NCBI GenBank assembly: GCA_012274445.1
Contig: JAAROD010000058.1
Coordinates: forward strand, 1,426,001 to 1,490,000
Direction: 5' to 3'
DNA from: Sclerotiophoma versabilis
Taxonomy: Eukaryota > Ascomycota > Dothideomycetes > Pleosporales > Didymellaceae
Length of the DNA: 64,000 nucleotides
The position numbers and the translations under genes were made by a program. Shown one piece after another: positions 34,003 to 44,922 of this stretch (position 1 is its first letter; every line of letters begins with the position of its first letter). Under the pieces are notes generated by a model. The model made no database searches and was not told the DNA's origin. It saw only the letters and a program-made list of their open reading frames with translations.

Positions 34003-37000
34003 TCATACAACTGTACTGTACCCGCCACCGTACACTCGTCTTGCTTGGTATCTCACGTACGCTTTCCTTGCCTCGTCTACCCAGAATACAGAACTGGCTA
34101 CTGCAATGAGGTGCAACAAATCAGAAAGCCCCAGCGCCTCTGTCTGAAATACGTGCTGCAGCGGCGGGAAGTAGATTACAAGCAGCTGTCCGATCAACGA
34201 CCCAGACACGGCATAGTTGAACATATTGTTGTCGAAGACACCAATCTCGCCCGTGAGCACTGATTTCGTGGACGAGCGGCAAGTGAGAGCGTTGAACATA
34301 TCGAATAGGACAAAGCACGTGAATGTCATGGTTGTGTCGCGTGCAGTGACCTCGTTGTCGATCGACATCTCGCGGTAATAGGTTGTCAATGTGCCGAGCA
34401 TGATGATGGTTGCGGATTGCAAAACGCGCTGGATGAGTTTGCGGGTGAGTACGCGGGCGTGTCGAGGACGAGGAGGCAGAGCCATAACGGCAGGATCGAC
34501 AGGCTCAACACCTAGAGATTGAGCAGGTGGACCGTCCATCAGGATGTCTGCGATCTGTTAGCGAGCTACAGTGGTGGGAGTAGAAGGGAAGATATACTGA
34601 TCCACAGAATCTGCATGGCGTTGAGTGGGTTCTGGAAGCCAAGGAAGGTACTGACTAACACCAAGCTCAACGCCGCCGCACTGGTGCTCAACTGGAATGT
34701 AAGGAAGTTCTGAATATTGTAGAAGATGCCCTTGCCTTCTTCCATGGCGTTGAGAATCGTAGCAAAGTTGTCGTCTGTAAGAATCATATCGGCAGCCTCC
34801 TTGGCAACATCTGTACCAAGCTTGCCCATGGAGATACCAATATCGGCCTTCTTCAGGGCAGGCGCATCGTTGACACCGTCACCAGTCATGGCAACAACAT
34901 CGCCTCGTGCTTGGAGTGCTCGGATGATCTTCATCTTGTGTTCGGGGCTAGTGCGTGCAAAAATCGAGGTTGTAGCGATCGCCTGTGAGAGCTCTTCTTC
35001 GCTCATCTGATCAAGCTCATCGCCACAGATGACGGAGCGTCCGAGTGCAGAATTGGGGTTGATCGGCATGCCTAGGTTTTTCCCGATAGCCACTGCTGTG
35101 GTCTCTGCGTCACCTGTGATCATGATGACCTTGACTTTACCGGCCATCAGACGTCGGATGGCCTTCTCCACACCCTTCCGTGGCGGATCACTCATGCCTA
35201 CAAGACCGGCAAAGACTAGCCCACGGTAGTGTTCATCGTCGCCCATCGCGGAGGCCGAAGAAGCGGCTGGCGTCGAGGTACCACTGCTTGCCTTTTTACG
35301 CGCAGATCCACTCGCGAAGCCAAGTACACGCAAGCCTTGTTGTGCCATAGAATCTGCAGCTTTCAAGACTTCTTGTTTTCGCGATTGGTCGAGATTGGCC
35401 TCCTTTCCCTGAGCATTGACATATGTGTCGCATCGGTCAAGCACCCTTTCAATTGCACCCTTGATGTAAGACACGTCTGAGCCTGAACTACCGCTGATGA
35501 CGACACCCATCCACTTCCTCTCGGAGCTAAATGGAGTCTCAAATTTGCGTGCGCCCAGTCTTTCTCGAACATCATCCTCAGCAAAAGCATCCAGAAGGTC
35601 CAGAAGTGCGACGTCTGTAGGCTGGCCAACCCATCGACTCTTAACAGAAGAACTATCGTCACCCATCGTCGACGACAAGACGGCCGCCGTTGATGCGGAG
35701 GCAGCTTCGTCGCTCAATAGTCGGGCGTTGTTGACAATATTACCGATTCGCAGAATGTTGCGCGTAGGAGAGTCTAGGTTTTCCGCGTCGTGCTTCTTCT
35801 TTACGTCAATTGGGGCTGCTTCATCGAAGTGCCATAATTTTGTGACCGTCATGTGGTTTGTTGTGAGAGTGCCGGTCTTGTCCGTGCAAACAACGTTGAC
35901 TGATGCCAGAGTTTCAACACTAGGCAGGCGTCGCACGATCGCATCTCGTTTGGACATTCTTAACACACCAAGTGCAAGGGTGACGGTAACAATGATCGGC
36001 AGTCCTTCGGGAATGGCTGCGACGGCAAGTGACACGCCAATCTGGAACACCTCAAGGAACTTCCAGCCTCTCCACAGTCCTACGAGACCGATGAAGGCAA
36101 TTACGACGAACGACATGTAACTGAGATCCTTTCCGAGTTGGTCCATAGATAGCTGTAGCGGCGTCCGCGGGCTCTCGATCTCCTGGAGTGATGCTGAAAT
36201 AGCTCCAAACTCTGTGTTGCCGCCCGTACCAACAACGATTCCCTGCCCATACCCAGATCGTACCAGTGTGCCCATGAACGCAACATTCTTCTGATCATTC
36301 AACCGAATGTCAGCACCAACAGTTCCAGCTCCGTCCGAGGCATAGAAAGGCGAAGGCACACGCTGTATGCCAGATGGAGGGGTAATAGTGTCTGGAGTCT
36401 TGCCAACTGGCTCGTTCTCTCCCGTCAAATTCGACTCGTCGATTGAGAGGTCCGCGGCGTGCGTGATTCGAATGTCAGCCGGTACGCGGTCGCCAGTGTG
36501 GAAAAGAACCAAATCGCCTGGTACTAGCAACGTCGCCGATATGGTGATGGATTTCCTCTCAGCAGCCGCCAGCGCTGCTGTTGTGTCTTTCAGCTCGTCC
36601 AGTTCGATGCCATCTGTAGCAGTATCGTTTGCCCGCGACTGTTCTTGACCTGCCCGAATAATGTGCGCAGAGTGCGGTACGAGCGAGTTCAGCGCTTCGA
36701 GAGATTTTTCAGACCGGTATTCCTGTACAAAGCCTACAGTGACGACGATTGTCACTGCCGCCGTTATACTAATCGCATCCTCCAGGTTGCCCAACATCAA
36801 AGACACGGCGGCAGAGCCCAATAGCAGTAGAATGAGAGTCTCTTTGAATTGCTTTACGAACCGGAGCCATAGCGGTTCAGGCTCTTCGTGGGGAAGCTCG
36901 TTGCGGCCGTGAACGTGTATGCGCGCCGAGGCATCAGAGGTGGATAGCCCGTGGGTCTCTGATGTTTGCAGTCTCTGTGCGGTCTCTTGATGGGACAGAA

Positions 37001-37204
37001 TCGAGTACGAGGCTGTTATTGACTGCTTAGGCTGGTCTTGTCAGCTATTGTGTCGACAGGTTGAGCAGTCAAAAGTACCGTAGCTGCACCGCTCGGCTTC
37101 TGTGCCTCTGACGGCTGCAAATATGGAGAGCCAGGGCGCGAAGACTTGGGCCCCCCATTCGAGGCATGGTACATTGGCAGCGACGGTGTCGAAACTTTGG
37201 ACAT
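34003..37204 (-). CDS. PMR1: Golgi Ca2+/Mn2+-transporting P-type ATPase Pmr1
   Basis: Three exons, complement(join(34003..34547, 34598..37031, 37079..37204)), 1034 residues. Core P2A-ATPase motifs: LTGENEPV (actuator TGE), PEGLP in TM4, phosphorylated Asp426 in CTDKTGTLT, MITGDAETTAVAIG, TGDGVNDAPALKKADIG, and the last-exon junction [20 protein letters not shown], which proves intron 2. It lacks the C-terminal calmodulin-binding extension of PMCA pumps and matches the secretory-pathway type (SPCA/Pmr1), which loads Ca2+ and Mn2+ into the Golgi for glycosylation. The first exon (42 codons, Ser/Pro-rich) is separated by a 47-base intron with branch AGCTGAC. Without it the downstream frame has a stop just before the homologous region, so a first exon of this kind is required; its exact start is less certain. 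Confidence 0.93.
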
Positions 37205-38268
37205 GTTGGCATGTCCCAAAAACAGCTGTTGGGCGGCCGTCGAAATGGCCTATCTGGCGCGACAAGGAATTAGCGGCAGTTCCTGTCCGCTTGTTGCATT
37301 GACGCTGCAAAGAAAAGAAATGCGATGAATATGCAGGGGTATCACTAGAAAGAAGCGCGCAAAGGTGCTGGAAAGGGTGTTCTTCGTTCAAAGGGCCACT
37401 TGGAAGTAGATCTCAGTGCTCGAAACGTCGACGCACCGGCATTCTGCAGCAGGGGTCATCCAGCGGCGATCCGGAGACCTGGACGCGAATTCACAGGTTT
37501 CACACTGCCAATTCGTTTGGCCAGACAGCTTCACCTTCGCAAGACCATCGTCTTGACGAGCCGCTTGCAGTGTGTCTGACAAGCACCTTCAGAGGCATGC
37601 AGTCCTCTGCCGCATCGAGAGTACAGTGTCACAACATTGTAGCCTTGGCAGGCACGGGCAGCGAACATGGTCCTGCCCGCTGCCCGCGTCAAGTGATGGC
37701 GCGCTTTCAACATGCGTCCGTGATGTCATGCGCCCTGTAGCCTGGTCAGAGGAATTGCGGCATGAGGCGCAATGTTCAATTGACCGAGCTGTGTGCAGTC
37801 GTGCGGAACAGCATCTACTTTGATATGCGCTGGTGCTCTGTCTGCCGCCACACTTCAATGGAAACCCCCCGTAGCCTGCAACACAGGTGCATCGAACGTG
37901 GCTACCAGCGTTTCGAGGCGCAATGAACAGCCACTGTGGTGCTCCAGTTGCTTGCGGCAGGGTGGCTGCAAGGCATCAATGACATAAGCGAACTGTCGGT
38001 CGTGCTTTCCTCCAGCCTTCGACCAGCCTCACGACACCCGGACCACCCACCCCTACGCGCATCCACACCACCATCACTGTGCAGCTTTTTGTTACCTTCA
38101 CTCCCATTGCTACCCTTGCGCGCACCCTTGGCATCTCGATTTGAAGTCGTCGGCGCGCGCATACCGCTTGCGCATCCACCTGCTGCCGACGCGCCGACGT
38201 AAACAACACCGCCTCCGACGCGTCTACTTCTTCACCCCGCGCAACCGCAGTCTCCACCCACCACCGCC
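37205..38268. promoter_or_regulatory. Divergent promoter region (PMR1 / RAD21)
   Basis: About 1.06 kb shared by divergent genes. The right end, before the RAD21 ATG, is C/A-rich with CACCACC runs, as is common in fungal 5' leaders. Frames on both strands (for example 37589-37858 on minus) show no recognisable domain. Confidence 0.5.
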
Positions 38269-40159
38269 ATGTTCCTTCCCGAGGATCTCCTCTTCAAGTC
38301 GGGCCAGCTTGCTCGCGTCTGGCTTGCCGCCAACCAGCACAAGAAGCTCACCAAGGCCCAGGTGCTGCAGGACAAGATCGATGAAGATATCCAAGTCATC
38401 ATCCGGCCCGAAGGGGCTGCCGGCGGCCCTCTAGCACTGCGATTGAATGGCCAGCTGTTGCTTGGTGTGGTTCGCATCTATCACAGGAAGGCACACTATT
38501 TGCACGATGACTGCAACGACGCGCTATGGAAGATCAAGATGGTTTGTTCAATCCCCCACAACCACAACATGGACTAACGCGCTGTAGGCTTTCCGTCCTG
38601 GGAACATCGACCTGCCCACTCAGACACACGTCGTCAACCCCGCCAGCTTGACGTTGCCAGACATGATTACAGATCTCGACCTATTGGCACCTATGCCGGA
38701 CCCTTCATTACTGTTGTCGCAGACACTCGACGGGGACCTCACCTTGGGCAGCACGACATTACCGGATTGGGACGCCAGCCAATTTTTGTCCCACAGTGTC
38801 GAGCAAGCGCGCCATGAAGAGATGGAGTTGCAAGACATGGATGATCTTGAGATCGATCTTGGTGAAGATCTGGAGCCCGAGGTTGGACGCGACGCGCCTT
38901 CTGAGCGACCTATGGAAGAAGAGTTCGGTACCGAGCTTAAGTTGCGCGACGATGTTGACTTCGATCTGGATGTTGGAGAGGAGCTGACCGAATTGGCTCC
39001 CCAAGGTGGTACTGAACTGAACCTTGGAGACACCGAGATGGGCGGTATGGGTGACACAGATCTGCCGCTCCCACTGGTATCTTCGGTGGCTGGTGATGAT
39101 GTTCCACAGCTCACTCGCGAAGAGTCCCCACTGTCTGAACTTGGAGAGGAAGAAGAGACCCGTCTTGCACAGGAAGTCGCCGAGCAGGACCTCACTATGG
39201 TAGAGCCTGAGCAGGAGGAGGAATCGATCCATCAGGCCAGGGTCAAGCGCAGGAGAGTGATTGTCCAGGATGCTGAAACCATGATCTCAACCGCCCAGCT
39301 CAGAGAACAGCAAACAAACCGTGACAAGATCCTGAAACAGGCATCATTCCTTCCACGCGACCCCCTTCTCATGGCACTGCTTAACATGCAGAGGTCCGGT
39401 GGCTTTGTTTCTAGTATTCTGGGCGACGGCCGTAGTCAAGGCTGGGCTCCGGAACTGAGGGGTATTCTGTCATTGGAGGTCGTCTCGCGTCCTAGTAAGC
39501 GCAAGCGGGACACTGCTACCGCAGGTCTCGAGCAGACTGAGGAGGAAGCAGCTGTACCACAGCTCGATATCGAGCAAGATGAGCCGACATTGGGAGCTGG
39601 TGACTTTGACCTTGGCGCCGATACCACCATTGCCGAAGAAGGAGACATTATTCAGCTTCCGAGCGATGTTGGTGCGCGACCGGAGGAAGAAGAGGAAGCT
39701 TCATCTCCCGTCCCTGACAACTTTGATGACACAACCGCCCCGCTATACCACCCAGCCGAGAGCGGTCCCATCTCACTGGGTACCAAGCATGCTGTACACC
39801 TTCTGCGGGAGCAGTTCGGACCTGAAGCAGAAGAAAGCGAATCGATACGACAAAGGAATTCAATCGTTTTCCAGGAGCTGCTTCCAGAGGCCCAGACATC
39901 GAGAGCGGACGCTACCAAGATGTTCTTTGAGGTCTTGGTCTTGGCCACAAAAGACGCGATCAAGGTCGAGCAGCCAGGCAATGAGCTAGGAGGTCCACTT
40001 CGTATTCGCGCGAAGCGTGGTCTCTGGGGACAATGGGCTGAGACTGCTGCCAGCGGCGAGCTGGCTTCGCAGAGCCAGGCTGTACCGCAGACAACAGCAG
40101 TCGACGCGCCTGCTGAAGGCATTCTTGCTGGTCCAGCAGAGGCTTCTGTCTCGGCATAA
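38269..40159 (+). CDS. RAD21: Cohesin kleisin subunit Rad21/Scc1
   Basis: Two exons, join(38269..38541, 38588..40159), 614 residues; the 46-base intron has a GTTTGT donor and TGTAG acceptor. The N-terminal Rad21/Rec8 domain (1-110) shows the usual GQLARVWLAANQHKKLTKAQ, LRLNGQLLLGVVRIYHRKA, and DCNDALWKIKM, which binds the Smc3 neck. The C-terminal winged helix (about 545-595: ADATKMFFEVLVLATKDAI, then VEQPGNELGGPLRI) binds the Smc1 head. The acidic middle is disordered. Residues 187-192 read EPEVGR, a good match to the separase consensus (S/D/E-x-E-x-x-R), followed by Asp. Rad21 closes the cohesin ring that holds sister chromatids and is cut by separase at anaphase. Length is within the range of fungal orthologues. 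A meiotic Rec8 is less likely given the fit to the mitotic form. Confidence 0.93.
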
Positions 40160-40500
40160 AAATCCTTTGGCTCTTTGTTCGGCTTTGCTGGTTTAGCGAC
40201 TTTATTTGGGGAACCTGGGACTCATAAAACGGCGTTGGCCGGATACCCTTGATGTGTATGGCGTTGCTTGTGTTTGAACAATTGATGGTAGGCGTACTGC
40301 GGCGTTTGTGTGGCTCAGTGTACGAGTTCCAGTAGGATAGCTATATATAAACACTCCATAGCAATGCAAAGCATTTCACACTTACTCCACGTTCCACTTC
40401 TGGTACTGATCTTGAACATGACGTCGAGCGCCAAGGATCTGGGTCGGAATGGTTCCGAAAAGCACGAAAAATTTGGGCTTCATCACCAGTCATCACTCTG
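40160..40500. other. Intergenic region with SUA5 promoter
   Basis: About 340 bases between RAD21 and SUA5 on the same strand. It includes a strong TATA-like box, described separately. Confidence 0.5.
40342..40351 (+). promoter_or_regulatory. TATA box candidate for SUA5
   Basis: TATATATAAA about 150 bases upstream of the first ATG of the SUA5 frame. The assignment rests on motif and position only. Confidence 0.5.
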
Positions 40501-42036
40501 ATGCTAACGCGCTATCCCCGCATACCAAATGTCAAACCTGCAAAACACGTCTCGTCCTACTTCCAAACACGTGCTCTGGTGCCAGTTGCCGCATCAGGGT
40601 TCAGGCGTCCTTCTGTTACCGCGCTGAGAGCTCCGAGAACACTTTTCGCACCAAAAATTGTACAATCACCAGGTTTCAAAGCCATCACGATTCTCTACCC
40701 ACAACCAGTCGCAAACATGGATACCAACATCCTCGCCGTAGACCCACAAGGCTTGGGTAACATCACGTTCACGGAGACGAAGACGGACTTGATCGAGGAG
40801 TGGAACATAGAATATGCCGAGGGGAAGGATTACCAGAGTCTCAAGAGGGCAGCTGAAGAGATAATCAACACAGACACGCCAGTCGCCTTTCCAACAGAAA
40901 CTGTGTATGGCTTAGGAGCAGACGCAACAAGGAGTTCAGCGGTCAAGGCCATCTTTGCTGCAAAGGGACGACCCTCAGACAATCCTCTGATAGTACACGT
41001 CCATTCGCTCCCACAGCTGCGAGACCTACTGTCCGAGCAAGTAGTATTGCAAACAGGGAGCGATCCTATTCCCACGATCTACAGGCCGTTGATTGAGCGC
41101 TTCTGGCCTGGGCCCTTGACCATCATTCTTCCAGTACCCGACAACACGACGCTAGCACCAGAAGTCACAGCCGGTCTGTCAACTTTCGGTGCACGCATGC
41201 CGCGTTCCATACTCGCACTCTCGCTTCTGCGGCTCTGCGGACGTCCACTTGCCGGTCCCTCCGCGAACGCATCTACGCGACCTTCTCCTACCGCGGCTGA
41301 ACATGTTTTCGACGACCTGCAGGGGCGCATACACACCATTGTTGACGGTGGTCCCTGCGAAGTTGGAGTCGAGAGCACGGTTGTGGACGGGCTATCGAGT
41401 CCGCCGAGCATACTACGACCGGGCGGCGTCACTGTGGAGCAACTGAGACAATGTCCGGGCTGGGAAAACGTCACAGTTGGGTATAAAGACAAGCAGGAAG
41501 GTGGCGCGAGCAAGCCTCGGGCGCCGGGAATGAAGTACAGACATTACAGTCCGAAAGCAGAGGTCGTGCTGTTTGAGGCTGGTGCAGCAAAGCCATCGAA
41601 GGAGGAGGTGACACGAAAGAGCAAGATTGGAATCATACGGACGAAGAGCTGGAGGCCTGCACTTGGGCTAGCCAGTGGAAGTATAAACGTCACTGACACG
41701 AATGGCCAGTCCAACGGTACATCACAGCCGAGCACAACCCCTATGATACTCACAGATACCCCTTCAAGGCTGTCCAATCTGTTGCGCTCGGTTATACAGC
41801 ACCAGATCCCACATGCACAGCGCCACATGCTTGACTCGAACGACACCGAAATATGGGACATTGATCTAGGAGCGCAAACAGAGGGTGTGGCACGAGGATT
41901 GTTCTCTGCCTTACGGGAGCTGGACAAGAAGGGTGTCGAGGTTATATTCGTCGAGGGCATTGATGATACTACAGGAGATGATATCGCGGCTGCGGTAATG
42001 AACAGGCTGAGAAAAGCCGCTGAGATCAGGGTGTGA
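40501..42036 (+). CDS. SUA5: Threonylcarbamoyl-AMP synthase Sua5
   Basis: Single exon, 511 residues. The N-terminal YrdC domain shows VAFPTETVYGLGADA, AIFAAKGRPSDNPLIVHV, RFWPGPLTIILP, RPLAGPSANAS and CEVGVESTVVD plus ILRPGGVT. The linker APGMKYRHYSPKAEV and the C-terminal Sua5 domain (about 365-510) follow. The enzyme makes threonylcarbamoyl-AMP from threonine, bicarbonate and ATP, the first step of t6A37 modification in ANN-decoding tRNAs. The first 72 residues are basic, free of acidic residues and Arg/Ser-rich, like a mitochondrial presequence. A second in-frame ATG (40717, MDTNILAVD) begins just before the cytosolic-type N-terminus, so two start sites could serve two compartments. TATA-like sequence lies upstream. 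Confidence 0.95.
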   Translation: MLTRYPRIPNVKPAKHVSSYFQTRALVPVAASGFRRPSVTALRAPRTLFAPKIVQSPGFKAITILYPQPVANMDTNILAVDPQGLGNITFTETKTDLIEEWNIEYAEGKDYQSLKRAAEEIINTDTPVAFPTETVYGLGADATRSSAVKAIFAAKGRPSDNPLIVHVHSLPQLRDLLSEQVVLQTGSDPIPTIYRPLIERFWPGPLTIILPVPDNTTLAPEVTAGLSTFGARMPRSILALSLLRLCGRPLAGPSANASTRPSPTAAEHVFDDLQGRIHTIVDGGPCEVGVESTVVDGLSSPPSILRPGGVTVEQLRQCPGWENVTVGYKDKQEGGASKPRAPGMKYRHYSPKAEVVLFEAGAAKPSKEEVTRKSKIGIIRTKSWRPALGLASGSINVTDTNGQSNGTSQPSTTPMILTDTPSRLSNLLRSVIQHQIPHAQRHMLDSNDTEIWDIDLGAQTEGVARGLFSALRELDKKGVEVIFVEGIDDTTGDDIAAAVMNRLRKAAEIRV

Positions 42037-42274
42037 TCGCTAAGTCCCTCGAGGAAGAACAGTGAAGATATACTAGGATTGAATAAGAGACGTAAACACA
42101 ATTCACAAGTCTATCTGATGCTGACAACTTCATACATCCGCTTCACAACCAGCATTCCGTGATGTTACAACAAACGTCCCTTAAGTTTGACGTACTTGTC
42201 AAAGACGCTCCCGTCCTCTTACTCTACAAGGTCCATCTTAATTTCCCTCTCGTCATAGTACCACAAAGCATAGA

Positions 42275-43474
42275 ATGTACTTCTTGAACACCCTCGTCTT
42301 CCTTTCTAGCACCCTCACTGTAGCTCACGATAGTCCTCACACCACCACCGCACCAACGTGTAATGCCTTCACTTCCAGCCTCTCAACCTCACAGCCGCAT
42401 GCAAGATCGACAAAGACGGTCATCGTGACGGTCACACACACCTTCTCACCTTCGAACCGGCCTGAAGTCTCTCCGTCGAAAACCTCATCACACTTCGCAA
42501 TCCCATCATCGGTGACAGAAGGCATCCAAGCAGGAGTATTTCGGCTAGCATCTGTTGCGGGTCCAATACCGCTCACCACAGAGCTTCAAACAGCAACAAA
42601 TGGCACGCGTCTGCCGAGATTCACACTGCGAGATCCATCCGCGTCAGCGACATCTGTGCCGTTTGTCGGACATCACACCATCCCCAGCTCTTCACCTCCT
42701 TACTCGGGATATCCAGATTCATCACCGCTTTCGAAGTCCAGCGCTGTGGATTCCAACACCATGATTAGCAGCCTGTTTGTATCGCACTACGCGCCAGATA
42801 GTACCACGTCCAAGACTGCAGGTTCATCAGCGCCTTCGACAACGCCCTTCGTGCCCACCTATCAGGTCCCGGAATACGCCGCGCCAGCGCCGCCTCTGTG
42901 GTCTACGGATGCAGGTATTGCTATGTCCATGTTATCTGTTGGATCAGCTGGGCCTGTGGAGTCTTTGTCCGCGTTTGACTGGCCTGGCACGGCTTCCGTT
43001 TCTGCGCCTTCGTTGCCCAGCGCGATGCCCGATGGCAGCGAGCAAGACGATGAGAACGGCAAGAATTACAATGGTAGTGATGGAGATGGTAATGGTACCG
43101 CTTGGGCAGGCGTGGATAACGCCATACCTGCGCAGATGCACGACCACTCACTACAAGGTCGCACGCTTGCACGCCTCTCTCCTCCGCCGCTGCAGAGTAA
43201 GAGTGCGGCTGTGCGGAGGGTAGGCAGAATCTGGGCGAGATACAGAGGCTTTTCAGAGGAAGCGAAATCAGGTAAGGGGAAGGAAGATGTTGAAGAGGGT
43301 GTGAGAGACGATAAGAGAGGGGAGCAGGGACAATGCCAACCGTGCGGGGAAGAAGGAAAGTCTACTTGCAGAGGAGATATTGCGATTGGTATTTGTAAGA
43401 GTGGATGCGTGGAGATGCAGTTCCTCGGACGGGAGAGGGGGAATGGGTGTGAAGATGATGGAGCGATAGGATGA
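42275..43474 (+). CDS. Secreted Ser/Thr-rich protein with C-terminal Cys module
   Basis: Single exon, 399 residues. MYFLNTLVFLSSTLTVA is a signal peptide. Residues 25-250 are rich in Ser, Thr and Pro with little order, so likely heavily O-glycosylated. Acidic Asp/Gly/Asn-rich sequence follows (about 250-275), then a basic region (about 300-335). The last 45 residues contain CQPCGEEGKSTC, RGDIAIGICKSGCVEMQ and a final GNGC. To my eye this C-terminus follows a motif (EEG-x3-C-x-G-x4-GIC-x-x-G-x-V-x-x-Q) seen at the ends of other fungal secreted proteins, where it may bind polysaccharide. The resemblance is from memory. No catalytic domain is recognised. A cell wall or extracellular protein is likely. 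Splicing near the 3' end cannot be excluded. Confidence 0.7.
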   Translation: MYFLNTLVFLSSTLTVAHDSPHTTTAPTCNAFTSSLSTSQPHARSTKTVIVTVTHTFSPSNRPEVSPSKTSSHFAIPSSVTEGIQAGVFRLASVAGPIPLTTELQTATNGTRLPRFTLRDPSASATSVPFVGHHTIPSSSPPYSGYPDSSPLSKSSAVDSNTMISSLFVSHYAPDSTTSKTAGSSAPSTTPFVPTYQVPEYAAPAPPLWSTDAGIAMSMLSVGSAGPVESLSAFDWPGTASVSAPSLPSAMPDGSEQDDENGKNYNGSDGDGNGTAWAGVDNAIPAQMHDHSLQGRTLARLSPPPLQSKSAAVRRVGRIWARYRGFSEEAKSGKGKEDVEEGVRDDKRGEQGQCQPCGEEGKSTCRGDIAIGICKSGCVEMQFLGRERGNGCEDDGAIG

Positions 43475-43612
43475 GGAAAATACCTTCTTCATCTGGTACG
43501 GAAAGGCAACGGTTGGAAAAGTGCTGCTATAATGGTAATGTTTGCCTTGGGTTAACCTTGGTATCCATTGCTTAATGTAGTGATAATCTGCACGCCTTGT
43601 ACCGGGCGATGT

Positions 43613-44922
43613 TTAACTCAGACCGGGCCAGCCTGTGGATGGTCAGTACAAAGATTCTGGTTTGACAGTGCGGAAACTTACTCCAGATCGTCAGCCCCTC
43701 ATTGACTTTCGTGACATTCACCTTATCTCCCACCTTGATAGTCTGACTCTTCGGCGCGTCAGGAGCCCAGAATGTGTACCTTCCGAATACCGGACTCCAC
43801 TTCGCGCCAATATCGATCCTCCTGTCCTTCTGCAACCTTTTGAGTACCTCTCCACTCGGGCCAACACCAGGCTTGCCCGTGTTGTAGTCAATATTGATAC
43901 TCTTACACCGCACACAGTTGTGCGCCATGATCATCTCTGTCTTCTGGTTGATCTTAATCTTGCCCCAGTAGTCCTCTTGCCATGGCTCGTTAGCACCCTC
44001 GATAACAATGTTAGGGCGGAACTTGACCATGTCCATTTTTTCACCGTCAAGGCGCGAGGATACATCGTCAAGGGAGGTTTTGGATGTGATGAGGAAGGGC
44101 GCGCAGTCTTGAAACTTGATACGCCATTGCTCAGTCTGGCGAATGCCCATAAGCTTCTCCACCTGGTGGCCGAGGAAGGGGATGTTCTTCTTGAAGAAAG
44201 CGGTCAAGGGGTCAGGAGTGAGGGGTTGCATGTCTTCAAATATGACGGGGCGCTTGTTATCGGCGCCGATGTAGACGAGGACGACTTCGTAGCCAAAACA
44301 TTCGCTGAACCATCGGCTGTACTTTTCACCCATGCTGAACGCATCGGTGGGACTGCCATGCATGTTCACGTGGAAAGACTCGAGCTTCTCGGTATCGGGC
44401 ACAAGCGGTACCCGAATGGTGCTGGACTTATCCGCATCCCCGTACGCACGGTAGGTGACCTTGATGGTTGCGTCGTTGGTGCCATAGTTCTCAAATTCTT
44501 GGATGAACTGCGACATATCGGAGAAGTGACCGATGGTCATGTTTTCCCAGGTACCGTCATCTTTCTTCTTGAGAAGCATGAATGTCCCTGCAACTGTTAG
44601 CAGGCGACGCACGGACCCCACCAGGATACATACGGTCATGTTCGAAGCCATATTTGGTGGCAACTGCTTCTTTGAGGGGCACTGCGCGAAGCGACTTGAT
44701 TGGATACACGTATATCTGTCAAGTGACTTAGTATGTATGTGTTGAGTTCGACACCGCGAGACAAACCTCGGATATGCGCATAGCAGTCAGGTTGTGGATC
44801 AGAGGGCTAAGGAATCCTAGCAGCTGGTAGATCAAGAACGGAAACACGACAAGGCCTGTCAGTAGCCATACTGTCGGTATGTGATCAAGCTCTGAGACCG
44901 GGCGATTGGTTGTATTCTCCAT
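43613..44922 (-). CDS. Membrane-anchored MOSC domain protein (mARC-like)
   Basis: Four exons, complement(join(43613..43632, 43682..44587, 44634..44715, 44767..44922)), 387 residues. The last exon is only 20 nt and gives the end WPGLS after TIWS, typical of the family. Residues 15-38 form a transmembrane anchor (VWLLTGLVVFPFLIYQLLGF). An N-terminal MOSC_N beta-barrel follows (IYVYPIKSLRAVPLKEA, FEHDRTFMLLKKKDD), then the MOSC domain with MVKFRPNIVIEGANEPWQED, NCVRCKSINIDYNTG (conserved Cys residues) and GKPGVGPSGEVLKRL. Proteins of this type bind molybdenum cofactor and include the mitochondrial amidoxime-reducing components, which reduce N-hydroxylated substrates. The N-terminal anchor agrees with that role, but the substrate is unknown. 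Confidence 0.92.
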
